Notes under the pieces: generated by a model | Told to the model about the DNA's origin: nothing | Database searches by the model: none | What the model saw: the letters and a program-made list of their open reading frames with translations, nothing else | From: JBDKJS01 sp039806065 | GTDB lineage: Bacteria > Bacteroidota > Bacteroidia > AKYH767-A > 2013-40CM-41-45 | Direction: 5' to 3' | DNA length: 12,457 nucleotides | Assembly (NCBI GenBank): GCA_039806065.1 | Contig: JBDKJS010000052.1 | Coordinates: 1-12,457 of the forward strand | Made by a program: the position numbers and the translations under genes | Shown: one piece after another, positions 1 to 6,578 of the stretch | How positions within the stretch are numbered: position 1 is the first letter of the stretch | How the letters are laid out: each line of letters starts with the position of its first letter

Positions 1-1762
1 CAGCAGCATAGGCGGAAGCATTGTTGGAACAGGAGGAACGTTTACCACTCCAAGTCTTTCAGCTACTACCAATTATTACGCACAAAATATTTCGAATGGA
101 TGCTCTAGCGCAGTAGTTACCAGTCAAGTGCAAATAAATACGATACTTGCAGAACCTTCAATTAACAATGAGGGCAGGTGCGGAAATGGAACAGTAACCT
201 TTAGTGTAAGCAATTCACCTGGTACTGTAAATTGGTTTTCATCGGTGGGTGGTTCAGTAATTGCTACAGGTTTAACCTTTACAACTCCTCCCATAAGCCA
301 AAGTTCTACCTATTATGCTCAAACAGTAGGTTTATGTCCTTCGGCTGTGGTGCCTGTAACGGCTAATGTTTATACCGTTTTCCCTGACCCAATAATTTCA
401 AATGTTACGAGGTGTGGAATAGGATCCATTACTTTTATTGCGAATGGTAGTGATATTCTATGGTATGATTTATTGAATAACCAAATAGGCTCAGGTGCTA
501 CATTTACAATACAAAATTTAAATAATGATACATCTGTTTATGCAGTAGCTGGTCAACAATGTCCCAGTAACCAAGTATTGGCAACTGCCCGGATATTACC
601 ATTAAGCCCTGAACCAGTAGTTACAAATGCTCAGCGGTGTGGTCAAGGCAATGTGTCATTGACCTCTAATAGTGATAGTACTTATTGGTATGATCAAATA
701 GGTGGCAGTTTACTTGCTGTTGGAACGCAATTCAGCTTTTCGGCAACACAATCTGGCACTTATTATGCCACCAATGGCACTCAATGCCCAAGCAATCCTG
801 TATCAGCTCAGGTTTCGATTATTGCTTTGCCAATTGCTCCAACTATTAATGATCAACAAAAATGTGCCAATAGTACTTTTGTATTCACTTCAGGAATAGA
901 CTCAACTAACTGGTATAATATTTCTGGCTCACAGGTGGGCACTGGTAGTTCTTTTAGCACAATATTGACTGATACCACGATGTTGGTATATCAAATCATT
1001 GTCAATGGATGTACAAGTATGTTTGATACAGTAAATGCAATTACCATTCCCGTTCCGCCTTTACCTGTAATTAATGATTTCAGTATTTGTATTGGTAATG
1101 ATGCAGTTTTTAATGTGCCAACAACTGATACACTAAAATGGTTTGACAATGCTGGGGGAACATTGCTTTTCACTGGCAATCCCTATGTAATTGCGTCTCT
1201 CCAAACAAATACAACTGTTTATGTAATGGCGCAAAATGTTTGTTCCAGCAATTTAATTCCGGTTACAGTATATGCCTTGTCCAATCCTATAGTAAATTTG
1301 GGTAATGATACCATTATAGCGGTCGGACAATCAGTTGAACTTCAAGCTGGTTCAGGGTTTATGAGCTATCAATGGAATTCAGGCGATACTACTGCTTCAC
1401 TGCAAGTTTCTACTAGCGGAGTTTATAGTGTACTGGTCACAACTGCTGCTGGATGCACTGGAACTGATACAATAGAAGTGCTAGTAGCCACGAATGTACC
1501 TAGCTATAGCATGAATGAAGTCATGTTGGTGTTTCCAAATCCAGCAATTGATAGGGTAAACGTATTTTTAAGAAAGCAATTGACTGACGGAATAATTCAG
1601 TTATTTGATTTGTCGGGAAAAATAATTCAATCTCACGAAGTCAATGAAATGCAAAAGTCGTACAATTTTTACACTTCCAACCTAGCAAGGGGAATTTATT
1701 TTATTCGATTATCTGGTAAGTCTGGTACTGGTGGATCTAATATTAAGATAATTCTTCAATAG
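1..1762 (+). CDS. Secreted Ig-like repeat protein with T9SS type A C-terminal sorting domain (5' end outside the window)
   Basis: The frame is open from base 2 to the TAG at 1760-1762 (586 codons). The GTG at 128 lies inside a repeat and is not a credible start, so the real start and signal peptide lie to the left. The visible part holds a partial and then five complete Ig-like repeats of about 75 residues (units begin near 152, 383, 608, 833 and 1058). Each has an aromatic W-F/Y core and two cysteines about 50 residues apart, the first usually in an R/K-C-G/A context. A PKD-like segment follows (about 1283-1486, core YQWNSGDTT). The C-terminal domain begins near 1529 with VFPNPAIDRV and continues with LFDLSGKII and LARGIYFIRLSG, the hallmark of type A sorting domains. 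Such proteins cross the outer membrane by the type IX system and are usually anchored at the surface. Function is not known; adhesin or matrix protein is a guess. The stop lies one base from that of the opposing gene. Confidence 0.93.
   Translation, partial: SSIGGSIVGTGGTFTTPSLSATTNYYAQNISNGCSSAVVTSQVQINTILAEPSINNEGRCGNGTVTFSVSNSPGTVNWFSSVGGSVIATGLTFTTPPISQSSTYYAQTVGLCPSAVVPVTANVYTVFPDPIISNVTRCGIGSITFIANGSDILWYDLLNNQIGSGATFTIQNLNNDTSVYAVAGQQCPSNQVLATARILPLSPEPVVTNAQRCGQGNVSLTSNSDSTYWYDQIGGSLLAVGTQFSFSATQSGTYYATNGTQCPSNPVSAQVSIIALPIAPTINDQQKCANSTFVFTSGIDSTNWYNISGSQVGTGSSFSTILTDTTMLVYQIIVNGCTSMFDTVNAITIPVPPLPVINDFSICIGNDAVFNVPTTDTLKWFDNAGGTLLFTGNPYVIASLQTNTTVYVMAQNVCSSNLIPVTVYALSNPIVNLGNDTIIAVGQSVELQAGSGFMSYQWNSGDTTASLQVSTSGVYSVLVTTAAGCTGTDTIEVLVATNVPSYSMNEVMLVFPNPAIDRVNVFLRKQLTDGIIQLFDLSGKIIQSHEVNEMQKSYNFYTSNLARGIYFIRLSGKSGTGGSNIKIILQ
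152..1282 (+). repeat. Five tandem Ig-like protein repeats (about 225-231 bp each)
   Basis: Five diverged in-frame units start near 152, 383, 608, 833 and 1058, and the tail of a further unit occupies bases 2-151. Recurring features are an E/D/A-P start, an R/K-C-G/A motif about 8-10 residues later, a W-Y/F-D/N/S core, a G-x-G/T-x-x-F/Y strand, a TYYA/TVYVMA strand and a second cysteine followed by S/P. The units resemble the Ig-like domains common in Bacteroidota T9SS cargo. They are conserved as protein but not as DNA, so this is an old duplication and not a recent slippage tract. Confidence 0.8.
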
Positions 1763-1763
1763 T

Positions 1764-3722
1764 TTAAGATCCTAATAGTCTAATTGCTTTAAATAGCAGT
1801 ACCAGGTCGTCAAAAACGCTGTAATTTTTAGCGTACAATGTATTTAATCTGTTTTTTGTAACATCATCCAAAATTAAATGAGGATGAATATGTGATTGGT
1901 CAACAACGCCTTTCTTTATTTTTGGCATTGCGCTAGTGTTAGAGCTATTGCAATAACCAATCCAGGTTCTTTTGCCAGCAAGGGTTAAAATGCAATTCTG
2001 CCAGATTCGAATTGGGTTTTTCTGAACAAGCATTAAAACAGGTGAAAAAATTAAAATGAAAATAGAGGAGATTAAATCCAACAATCTTTTATTGCGTTTA
2101 TTACTGATGCTGTTTATTCGGTTCAAGTCAATGGCATAAAATTCTCCAGGGTTATCAATGCTGTTACTACCGATGATGAAAAGACTTTCGGGTGGAGCAA
2201 TTTTGAATTCGGTTTCTTTTACCACACTGTTGCTCATGGAGCTAATAATTTCTTGGCTACTAAGGTCTTTGGCACAAAATATAATTTCGTCAATTTGATA
2301 AATTTGGATGATCTCTTTTAAATTTTCAAATTGACCCAGAACTTGGACTTGGTAAGATTCAGATTTTGGTTCTTGTTGATTAATATTAACAAATCCAAGA
2401 AATGAAATATTTGTTGCCGATTTTTTCAATACATCCAGCACTCTTACGCCTTCCGACTCATCTCCAACAATGGCTAACCGTTTAAATTGCGAAGTGTAAA
2501 GCAAAAATGGTTTCACCTTAAGCGTGTGTAACAACATTCGTAGTGATGACATGGCAAAAGCCGAACCCAAGGCACCAAGTAAAATTAATGCCCTCGAGAA
2601 TCTATAAGATTCAGGAAGTAAGGCGTAAACCACCAATATGGCAATTGTTCCAATAAATATTCCATAAAAAATTTTGGATAATTTGATTGGTTTGTCGTAT
2701 CCACCGCTAAGAAATATTGCGCCTAACCAAAGGATAATGTAGGCCGGTGCGGCAAATTGAAGATAGGTTACAGGATAATGAATGGAGGCCCTGGTGCTCC
2801 AATAGCCTTTTAGCAACCACATCAACATGAAAATCAAGGCAGCATCTACTAGGACTATAAAATATTTCTCTAACCATTGTTTTACCAATGCTAAAAAAGC
2901 GCGAATGTAAACTGCAAATTTTATCAGTGCAGTGAAGCTGTTAGCGTGATGTGATGAAAAATGTTTTTTCGCAAAAATGATCATGGCATTGTAAAACACT
3001 AAAACGTAGTTCACACTACTTTTTTTAGTGCTTTCACCTTTGTAATGGATGATACTTGTATTTGGGAAATAATAGTTTTTAAATCCAGCTTTTATGATTC
3101 TATAGCTTAAGTCTATGTCTTCACCATACATAAAGAAAGCTTCATCCAAATATCCAATCTGATCCAATACTTTTTTTCGCATCAACATATAGGCACCGGC
3201 AAGAATTTCTACCTCGTGTATTTCATCTTTATCCAAGTAACTCAAATGATATTTTCCAAAAGTTTTGCTTTTTGGAAATAATGATGCTAAGCCAAATATT
3301 TTATAGAAAGCCACTGACGGAGTAGGGAGGCCACGTTTTGATTCAGGTAAAAATTTACCAGCACCGTCAATCATCTTTACACCTAAACCGCCAGCCTCAG
3401 GGTGGGAATCCATAAATTCAATACATTTTTTAAAAGTGTCTTCTTCCACCACTGTATCAGGATTTAATAGCAGTATGTATTCACCGGAAGCTATTTTTAT
3501 TCCCTGATTATTGGCAACTGAAAAACCTCTGTTATCCTTATTGACTATACATTTGATATGAGGAAAAGAGTTCCGCATCATTGCCATTGATCCATCAACT
3601 GAGTTATTGTCAATAACAATAATTTCAGCCTTCATTCCGTCAATTGCTTTCAAAGCCGATTTAATGCACTGTTCAAGAAAAAATTGAACATTATAGTTTA
3701 CTATAATAATGCTAAGTTTCAA
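1764..3722 (-). CDS. GT2 glycosyltransferase fused to a degenerate polyprenyl-phosphate glycosylphosphotransferase-like membrane domain
   Basis: The protein has 652 residues. Residues 1-230 are a GT-A family 2 transferase of the WbbL rhamnosyltransferase-like type: IIIVNYN at 5-11, VIDNNSVDGS at 36-45, DNRGFSVANNQG at 63-74, the DxD-like LNPDT at 86-90 and GEDIDLSYR at 200-208. About five membrane segments follow (about 266-398), then a Rossmann-like CoA-binding-3 domain (RLAIVGDESEG at 415-425 to about 530). Next comes the KRLLDLI...FSPVL membrane entry of glycosylphosphotransferases (545-565). The catalytic stretch that should follow is absent: the chain goes straight to WQNCILTLAGKRTWIGY (574-590). 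The family's C-terminal end is still present (YSVFDDLVLLFKAIR, 634-648). The GT2 domain looks active; the second half probably anchors or scaffolds. The start is TTG at 3722; the first in-frame ATG (residue 30) would remove the nucleotide-binding N-terminus. It lies 6 nt downstream of the M23 peptidase gene, so the two are probably cotranscribed. Confidence 0.88.
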   Translation of the reverse strand: MKLSIIIVNYNVQFFLEQCIKSALKAIDGMKAEIIVIDNNSVDGSMAMMRNSFPHIKCIVNKDNRGFSVANNQGIKIASGEYILLLNPDTVVEEDTFKKCIEFMDSHPEAGGLGVKMIDGAGKFLPESKRGLPTPSVAFYKIFGLASLFPKSKTFGKYHLSYLDKDEIHEVEILAGAYMLMRKKVLDQIGYLDEAFFMYGEDIDLSYRIIKAGFKNYYFPNTSIIHYKGESTKKSSVNYVLVFYNAMIIFAKKHFSSHHANSFTALIKFAVYIRAFLALVKQWLEKYFIVLVDAALIFMLMWLLKGYWSTRASIHYPVTYLQFAAPAYIILWLGAIFLSGGYDKPIKLSKIFYGIFIGTIAILVVYALLPESYRFSRALILLGALGSAFAMSSLRMLLHTLKVKPFLLYTSQFKRLAIVGDESEGVRVLDVLKKSATNISFLGFVNINQQEPKSESYQVQVLGQFENLKEIIQIYQIDEIIFCAKDLSSQEIISSMSNSVVKETEFKIAPPESLFIIGSNSIDNPGEFYAIDLNRINSISNKRNKRLLDLISSIFILIFSPVLMLVQKNPIRIWQNCILTLAGKRTWIGYCNSSNTSAMPKIKKGVVDQSHIHPHLILDDVTKNRLNTLYAKNYSVFDDLVLLFKAIRLLGS

Positions 3723-3728
3723 ATGCTG

Positions 3729-5420
3729 CTATCGATTTATGGTGGCTGTGTTGGAAATTTGATTGCCTACTGCGTCAGTAAAAGAATATTTCAGATGTAG
3801 TGAACTTGATTTTTTATAATCTTCAAGTGCTATGGAAAATAAGTTTCTTTTTTGATCATAAGTCATCAGCACCCATTCATCGTTAATGCTGGCTTCATAG
3901 TTTGCAATACCTGTTTGAAAATCTTCGGCAATAATGGATATATAATTGTTTTCGACCTTAGGCATTTCCAATATTGATGGGGCTGTAGTATCAACTGCAA
4001 TGGTAAATTTTCCAAATTGTTTTGATTTAGCTTTTAATCCATGCTGATCGTAAGTAGTAGGCAAATATTTTGGATGCTGTTCATCGTTCATGTTTACTAT
4101 ACAGTATTTGTTGCTTGGAACAGCATCGTTGATGGGTGCATGAAGTGTCAATTGAATGGGTTGGTGTAGCGCCACACCCTTATCGCCAATGAAATAATAG
4201 AATTTATTATTAGATTTAGAACTATTAGTTAGGAGGTAATGATTATCGTAAACAGCACCATTTGGAATGATCAAGTCAAATTCATTTTTATGCAGCGCTA
4301 GTCCTTTGTTGGGGCCAATTAAAACTAATTCAGGATCAGGATTGTAAAATTCATTTCCGGCTAAAAAAGTATTGCTCAATACTCTGAAGGCCAGTGTAGA
4401 ATTATTGCCATTTACATCACTTGCTATGATGGTAATATCATGCCATTCATCATCTACAAAATCTACATATCCTGATTGAGTACTGTCATTGAATTTTAGT
4501 TTATTGCCTGCCAACTGATGAAGTCTGTACACTGTTTTTTTAAAGTATGCTTTGCCGTCATAATCGATCAGCGCATTGGCCATTCTGGTATCCTCAAAAT
4601 TGAAGGAACCGATTTGGGTTGAAAACTGTAAAACATTATCCACAAAGAGTGCTAATCGATGAATTCCCAGACTGCTGGTATTTGATGCTAGTTTGTCATT
4701 TACTTCCACGCCAAATCCAATCTTACCATACACTTCTATAGGTTTTTCATCTACGGTTGTATAATTATTCTCTGATTTTTTAATTTTAATAAATCGAGCA
4801 TCATTACCAAAATTGGTGGTGCCTTGCGTAAGGGCAGGAAACACACGAAGAGATAAAAACTCAGGGTTTTCTGAGTCCTCATAGTTTAATCCTAAGAGTT
4901 TTGGGTTGAGTGGCATTTCAGTTTGCTGATCTCTGATTTCAAAATGTAGGTGAGGTGCCGATGAGCTACCACTATTACCAGAGTAACCTAATAGATCATT
5001 TTGTTTAATTGGAAATTGCTTTTTATCAATATTAATATCGAGTTCAAATTTTTTGCCTTTATACTGATTTGTTTTTACGAATGCGTTAATTTTCGAGTTG
5101 AATCGATCAAGGTGTGCATATACTGAAGTAGTATTGTTGGGATGGTTAATGTAAATGGCATAACCAAAACCTGAAGCGCTAACCTTTATTCTGCTAACAT
5201 AGCCATCAGCAGCGGCTTTTACTGGCAAACCAATTTGGTTAAACGTACTTAAGTCGATACCGCTGTGTAAGTGATCAGATCTAATCTCTCCGAAAGAACC
5301 AGTGGGTACAATGATGGTATCTAAAGGCCACCTGTAGAAAAAAACAGATTCGGTATTAGCAGCATTACCTATTATTTGGCAAAGTAAAATACAAACCGAA
5401 GTGGTCACAACTTTTAACAT
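3729..5420 (-). CDS. Secreted M23 (LytM-type) zinc metallopeptidase with long C-terminal beta-rich region
   Basis: Residues 1-21 form a signal peptide (hydrophobic core VCILLCQIIG, small residues before the likely cut at GNAA). The LytM domain spans about 37-175 and keeps every expected residue: H52 and D56 in HSGID and H159 in HLHFEIRD as zinc ligands, with H103 (YAHL) and H157 as catalytic histidines. It should therefore be an active endopeptidase, most likely cutting peptidoglycan cross-links in the periplasm. The remaining 385 or so residues are beta-rich and include Ig/FN3-like stretches (for example HDITIIASDVNGN and KLKFNDST). I cannot assign them to a named family; they may position the enzyme on the wall. 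Cys14 lies in the hydrophobic core without a lipobox, so a lipoprotein is unlikely. The start is ATG at 5420, facing a divergent 195-bp promoter region. The TAG stop is only 6 nt before the glycosyltransferase start, which suggests an operon. Confidence 0.93.
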   Translation of the reverse strand: MLKVVTTSVCILLCQIIGNAANTESVFFYRWPLDTIIVPTGSFGEIRSDHLHSGIDLSTFNQIGLPVKAAADGYVSRIKVSASGFGYAIYINHPNNTTSVYAHLDRFNSKINAFVKTNQYKGKKFELDINIDKKQFPIKQNDLLGYSGNSGSSSAPHLHFEIRDQQTEMPLNPKLLGLNYEDSENPEFLSLRVFPALTQGTTNFGNDARFIKIKKSENNYTTVDEKPIEVYGKIGFGVEVNDKLASNTSSLGIHRLALFVDNVLQFSTQIGSFNFEDTRMANALIDYDGKAYFKKTVYRLHQLAGNKLKFNDSTQSGYVDFVDDEWHDITIIASDVNGNNSTLAFRVLSNTFLAGNEFYNPDPELVLIGPNKGLALHKNEFDLIIPNGAVYDNHYLLTNSSKSNNKFYYFIGDKGVALHQPIQLTLHAPINDAVPSNKYCIVNMNDEQHPKYLPTTYDQHGLKAKSKQFGKFTIAVDTTAPSILEMPKVENNYISIIAEDFQTGIANYEASINDEWVLMTYDQKRNLFSIALEDYKKSSSLHLKYSFTDAVGNQISNTATINR

Positions 5421-5582
5421 ATTGCAAATAAACCAAAAAGCTCGTGTTTAGCCAACATTATTTTAAAACGAGTGGCTAAGACAAGTTAGGCAAATGGTCA
5501 GATACGGTGATTGTTCATAAATGGCTGTTAATAAAACATATAATTTTAAAAATTGAATGTATGACTTTGCCATAAAAAGGCA

Positions 5583-5590
5583 TATATTTG
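5583..5590 (+). promoter_or_regulatory. Candidate Bacteroidota -7 promoter element (TATATTTG) for the coiled-coil/zapA unit
   Basis: TATATTTG fits the phylum consensus TAnnTTTG exactly and ends 25 nt before the ATG at 5616, giving a likely leader of about 18-20 nt. The upstream partner is weak. A TTTG at 5566-5569 is only 13 nt away, shorter than the usual 17-23, and no better -33 box is visible. The rest of the 195-bp divergent region (5421-5615) must also drive the peptidase gene on the other strand, but I find no exact TAnnTTTG there for that direction. A short inverted repeat (TGCC/GGCA, about 5568-5582) lies just upstream of the element. Confidence 0.45.
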
Positions 5591-5615
5591 GTACTGATAA
5601 AAATAACGGTGTAGT

Positions 5616-5909
5616 ATGCTTGAAGTAAAGCAACACTTTGAACAATTAGAGCTTAAAATTCAGCAACTCATTCAGTTGAATGAAAGTAATAAAGATATTG
5701 TTCAGCAATTGCAGCAAGTATTAGCCGAGCGTGACAGCCAAATAGAAAAATTAACTCAAGAAGCCGCTGCCATGAATGATAAGATGAAGCAGTTAAATGA
5801 AATTACCAAGGAATTGAATAATGAACAAATTGATAAAATAAAACAAAAGATAAAAGGAATAATCAGTGAAGTGGATAAAAGTGTAGCACTGATAAAAAAC
5901 AAAAAGTGA
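5616..5909 (+). CDS. Small coiled-coil protein encoded upstream of zapA (ZapB-like by position and shape only)
   Basis: This is a 97-residue protein with no signal peptide and no membrane segment. Almost all of it is predicted helix with leucine/isoleucine heptads (FEQLELKIQQLIQL, VQQLQQVLAERDSQIEKL, MKQLNEITKELN) and a lysine-rich tail ending KNKK. It should form a parallel or antiparallel coiled coil in the cytoplasm. The start is ATG at 5616, 25 nt after a good -7 element. The TGA lies 17 nt before the zapA ATG, so the two are almost certainly one transcript. In gammaproteobacteria ZapA acts with the small coiled-coil protein ZapB at the division ring. Size, shape and neighbour make this an attractive functional analogue, but I see no sequence signature that proves homology. 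It could instead be a generic structural protein. Confidence 0.85.
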   Translation: MLEVKQHFEQLELKIQQLIQLNESNKDIVQQLQQVLAERDSQIEKLTQEAAAMNDKMKQLNEITKELNNEQIDKIKQKIKGIISEVDKSVALIKNKK

Positions 5910-5926
5910 ATCAAAAATAAGTCTCG

Positions 5927-6226
5927 ATGAGCGAAACACTATCAGTAAAAGTAGCAATTGCCAACAGAAATTACCCATTAAGGGTAACCCAGCAGGAGCA
6001 AGAAAAGGTACTGGCAGCAGCTCAAGCCATCAATGCAAGAATTAAAGCCTTTGAAGACACTTATGCTGTAAAGGATAAACAAGACTTGCTAGCCATGGTA
6101 GCACTGCAACTTGTAAATGAGCAAGTGGCTGTTAAACCTGAAGAAAGCGCTAATCAGACAAATGAGATAATAGATCAATTAGGATATTTAAAATTAGTGA
6201 TAGAAGAATACATAGCCGCACAATAG
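5927..6226 (+). CDS. zapA: Cell division protein ZapA
   Basis: The 99-residue product matches ZapA in length and pattern. The N-terminal strand region LSVKVAIANRNYPLRVTQQE is typical of the fold, followed by the helix EKVLAAAQAINARIKAFE. The conserved middle DKQDLLAMVALQLVNEQ comes next, and a C-terminal amphipathic helix (NEIIDQLGYLKLVIEEYIAAQ) is the usual dimer/tetramer coiled coil. ZapA binds FtsZ in the cytoplasm and bundles filaments at the division site. The start is ATG at 5927 with no obvious Shine-Dalgarno, 17 nt after the coiled-coil gene. The order small coiled-coil protein - zapA - 6S RNA - rny recurs in many Bacteroidota, and zapA next to the 6S RNA gene is also known in gammaproteobacteria. 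This supports both this call and the RNA that follows. Confidence 0.93.
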   Translation: MSETLSVKVAIANRNYPLRVTQQEQEKVLAAAQAINARIKAFEDTYAVKDKQDLLAMVALQLVNEQVAVKPEESANQTNEIIDQLGYLKLVIEEYIAAQ

Positions 6227-6282
6227 TTATTGATCTAACAAGTGTAAACGTTCTTTGCCATCAAAGTATAATATAGGAGCAA

Positions 6283-6521
6283 TCCTTTAAGATACACCCA
6301 CAGTAGTTTCGATTCACTTATTAAACTCAACACTTCGATACCATTGGAGTTTAGCTCATAACAAGATCTTATGGCAGGCTGTAAATTTGCGCTATGCAAA
6401 TCATTTATTAAGGTACATTTGCCAAAATAAATGTTAACAACAGATCCCAGCGATTAAAGGCGACTCCACCCGTACAATTAGGGGTTTAAATGGTTCGGTC
6501 GGAATTATTGTGGGCTTTTTT
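6283..6521 (+). ncRNA. ssrS: 6S RNA (SsrS-type regulator of RNA polymerase)
   Basis: This gene-free stretch folds as a 6S RNA. A closing stem of 18 bp joins 6297-6314 (CCCACAGTAGTTTCGATT) to 6497-6514, with several G-U pairs. An inner stem of 8 bp joins 6321-6328 to 6482-6489. An open central bubble lies between 6329-6344 and 6469-6481. An apical arm starts with 6345-6350/6463-6468 and continues through 6354-6356/6449-6451, 6359-6363/6432-6436, 6372-6376/6420-6424 and 6380-6383/6414-6417 to a hairpin 6385-6390/6396-6401. A run of six T (6516-6521) ends it. Stem, bubble and arm are the 6S plan that mimics an open promoter and holds sigma-70-type RNA polymerase. Placement between zapA and rny is the classic location in this phylum. 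The 5' end is a guess: a weak TAATATAG at 6269-6276 would start the RNA near 6283. The 3' end is set by the T-run. Confidence 0.85.
6497..6521 (+). terminator. Likely 3' end / intrinsic terminator of the 6S RNA
   Basis: The 3' strand of the 6S closing stem (6497-6514) is followed at once by C and six T residues, the layout of an intrinsic terminator whose hairpin is the long-range closing stem. No other local hairpin of comparable strength is seen here. The remaining 57 bp to the rny start (6522-6578) are AT-rich, and I find no clear promoter element in them. Partial read-through from the 6S/zapA unit may therefore feed rny. Confidence 0.5.
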
Positions 6522-6578
6522 ATTCAATCATTTAACCCTTATATAACACTCTGAAATGGGTGCTCATTTTTAAAAATT

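Noticed and set aside
128..130. GTG at 128 as the start of the repeat protein
   Set aside because: The same frame is open to the left edge and reads as the rest of an Ig-like repeat (SSIGGSIVGTGGTF..., TTNYYAQN), so the gene begins outside the window.
991..1179. Minus-strand ORF of 62 codons
   Set aside because: It lies wholly inside the repeat gene on the other strand, has no family pattern and no start signals.
5379..5381. Cys14 of the M23 peptidase as a lipoprotein cysteine
   Set aside because: The residues before it (ILL) do not form a lipobox, and a normal signal peptidase I site follows a few residues later.
5425..5432. TTTATTTG on the minus strand as the -7 box of the peptidase gene
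   Set aside because: It has one mismatch to TAnnTTTG and would place the transcript start almost on the ATG. A leaderless message is possible but unsupported.
5463..5645. Minus-strand ORF of 60 codons in the divergent region
   Set aside because: It overlaps the start of the coiled-coil gene and its promoter element and has an unusual Cys/Phe-rich composition, so it is most likely spurious.
5793..5978. Minus-strand ORF of 61 codons opposite the coiled-coil/zapA junction
   Set aside because: Its hydrophobic composition is what the antisense of Lys/Asn-rich codons gives; there is no independent support.
6250..6257. GTTCTTTG with TTG at 6230-6232 (17-nt spacing) as the 6S RNA promoter
   Set aside because: Spacing is right, but the two key TA positions of the -7 box are missing, and the start would leave about 30 nt unpaired before the closing stem. 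Neither this nor TAATATAG at 6269-6276 is convincing.
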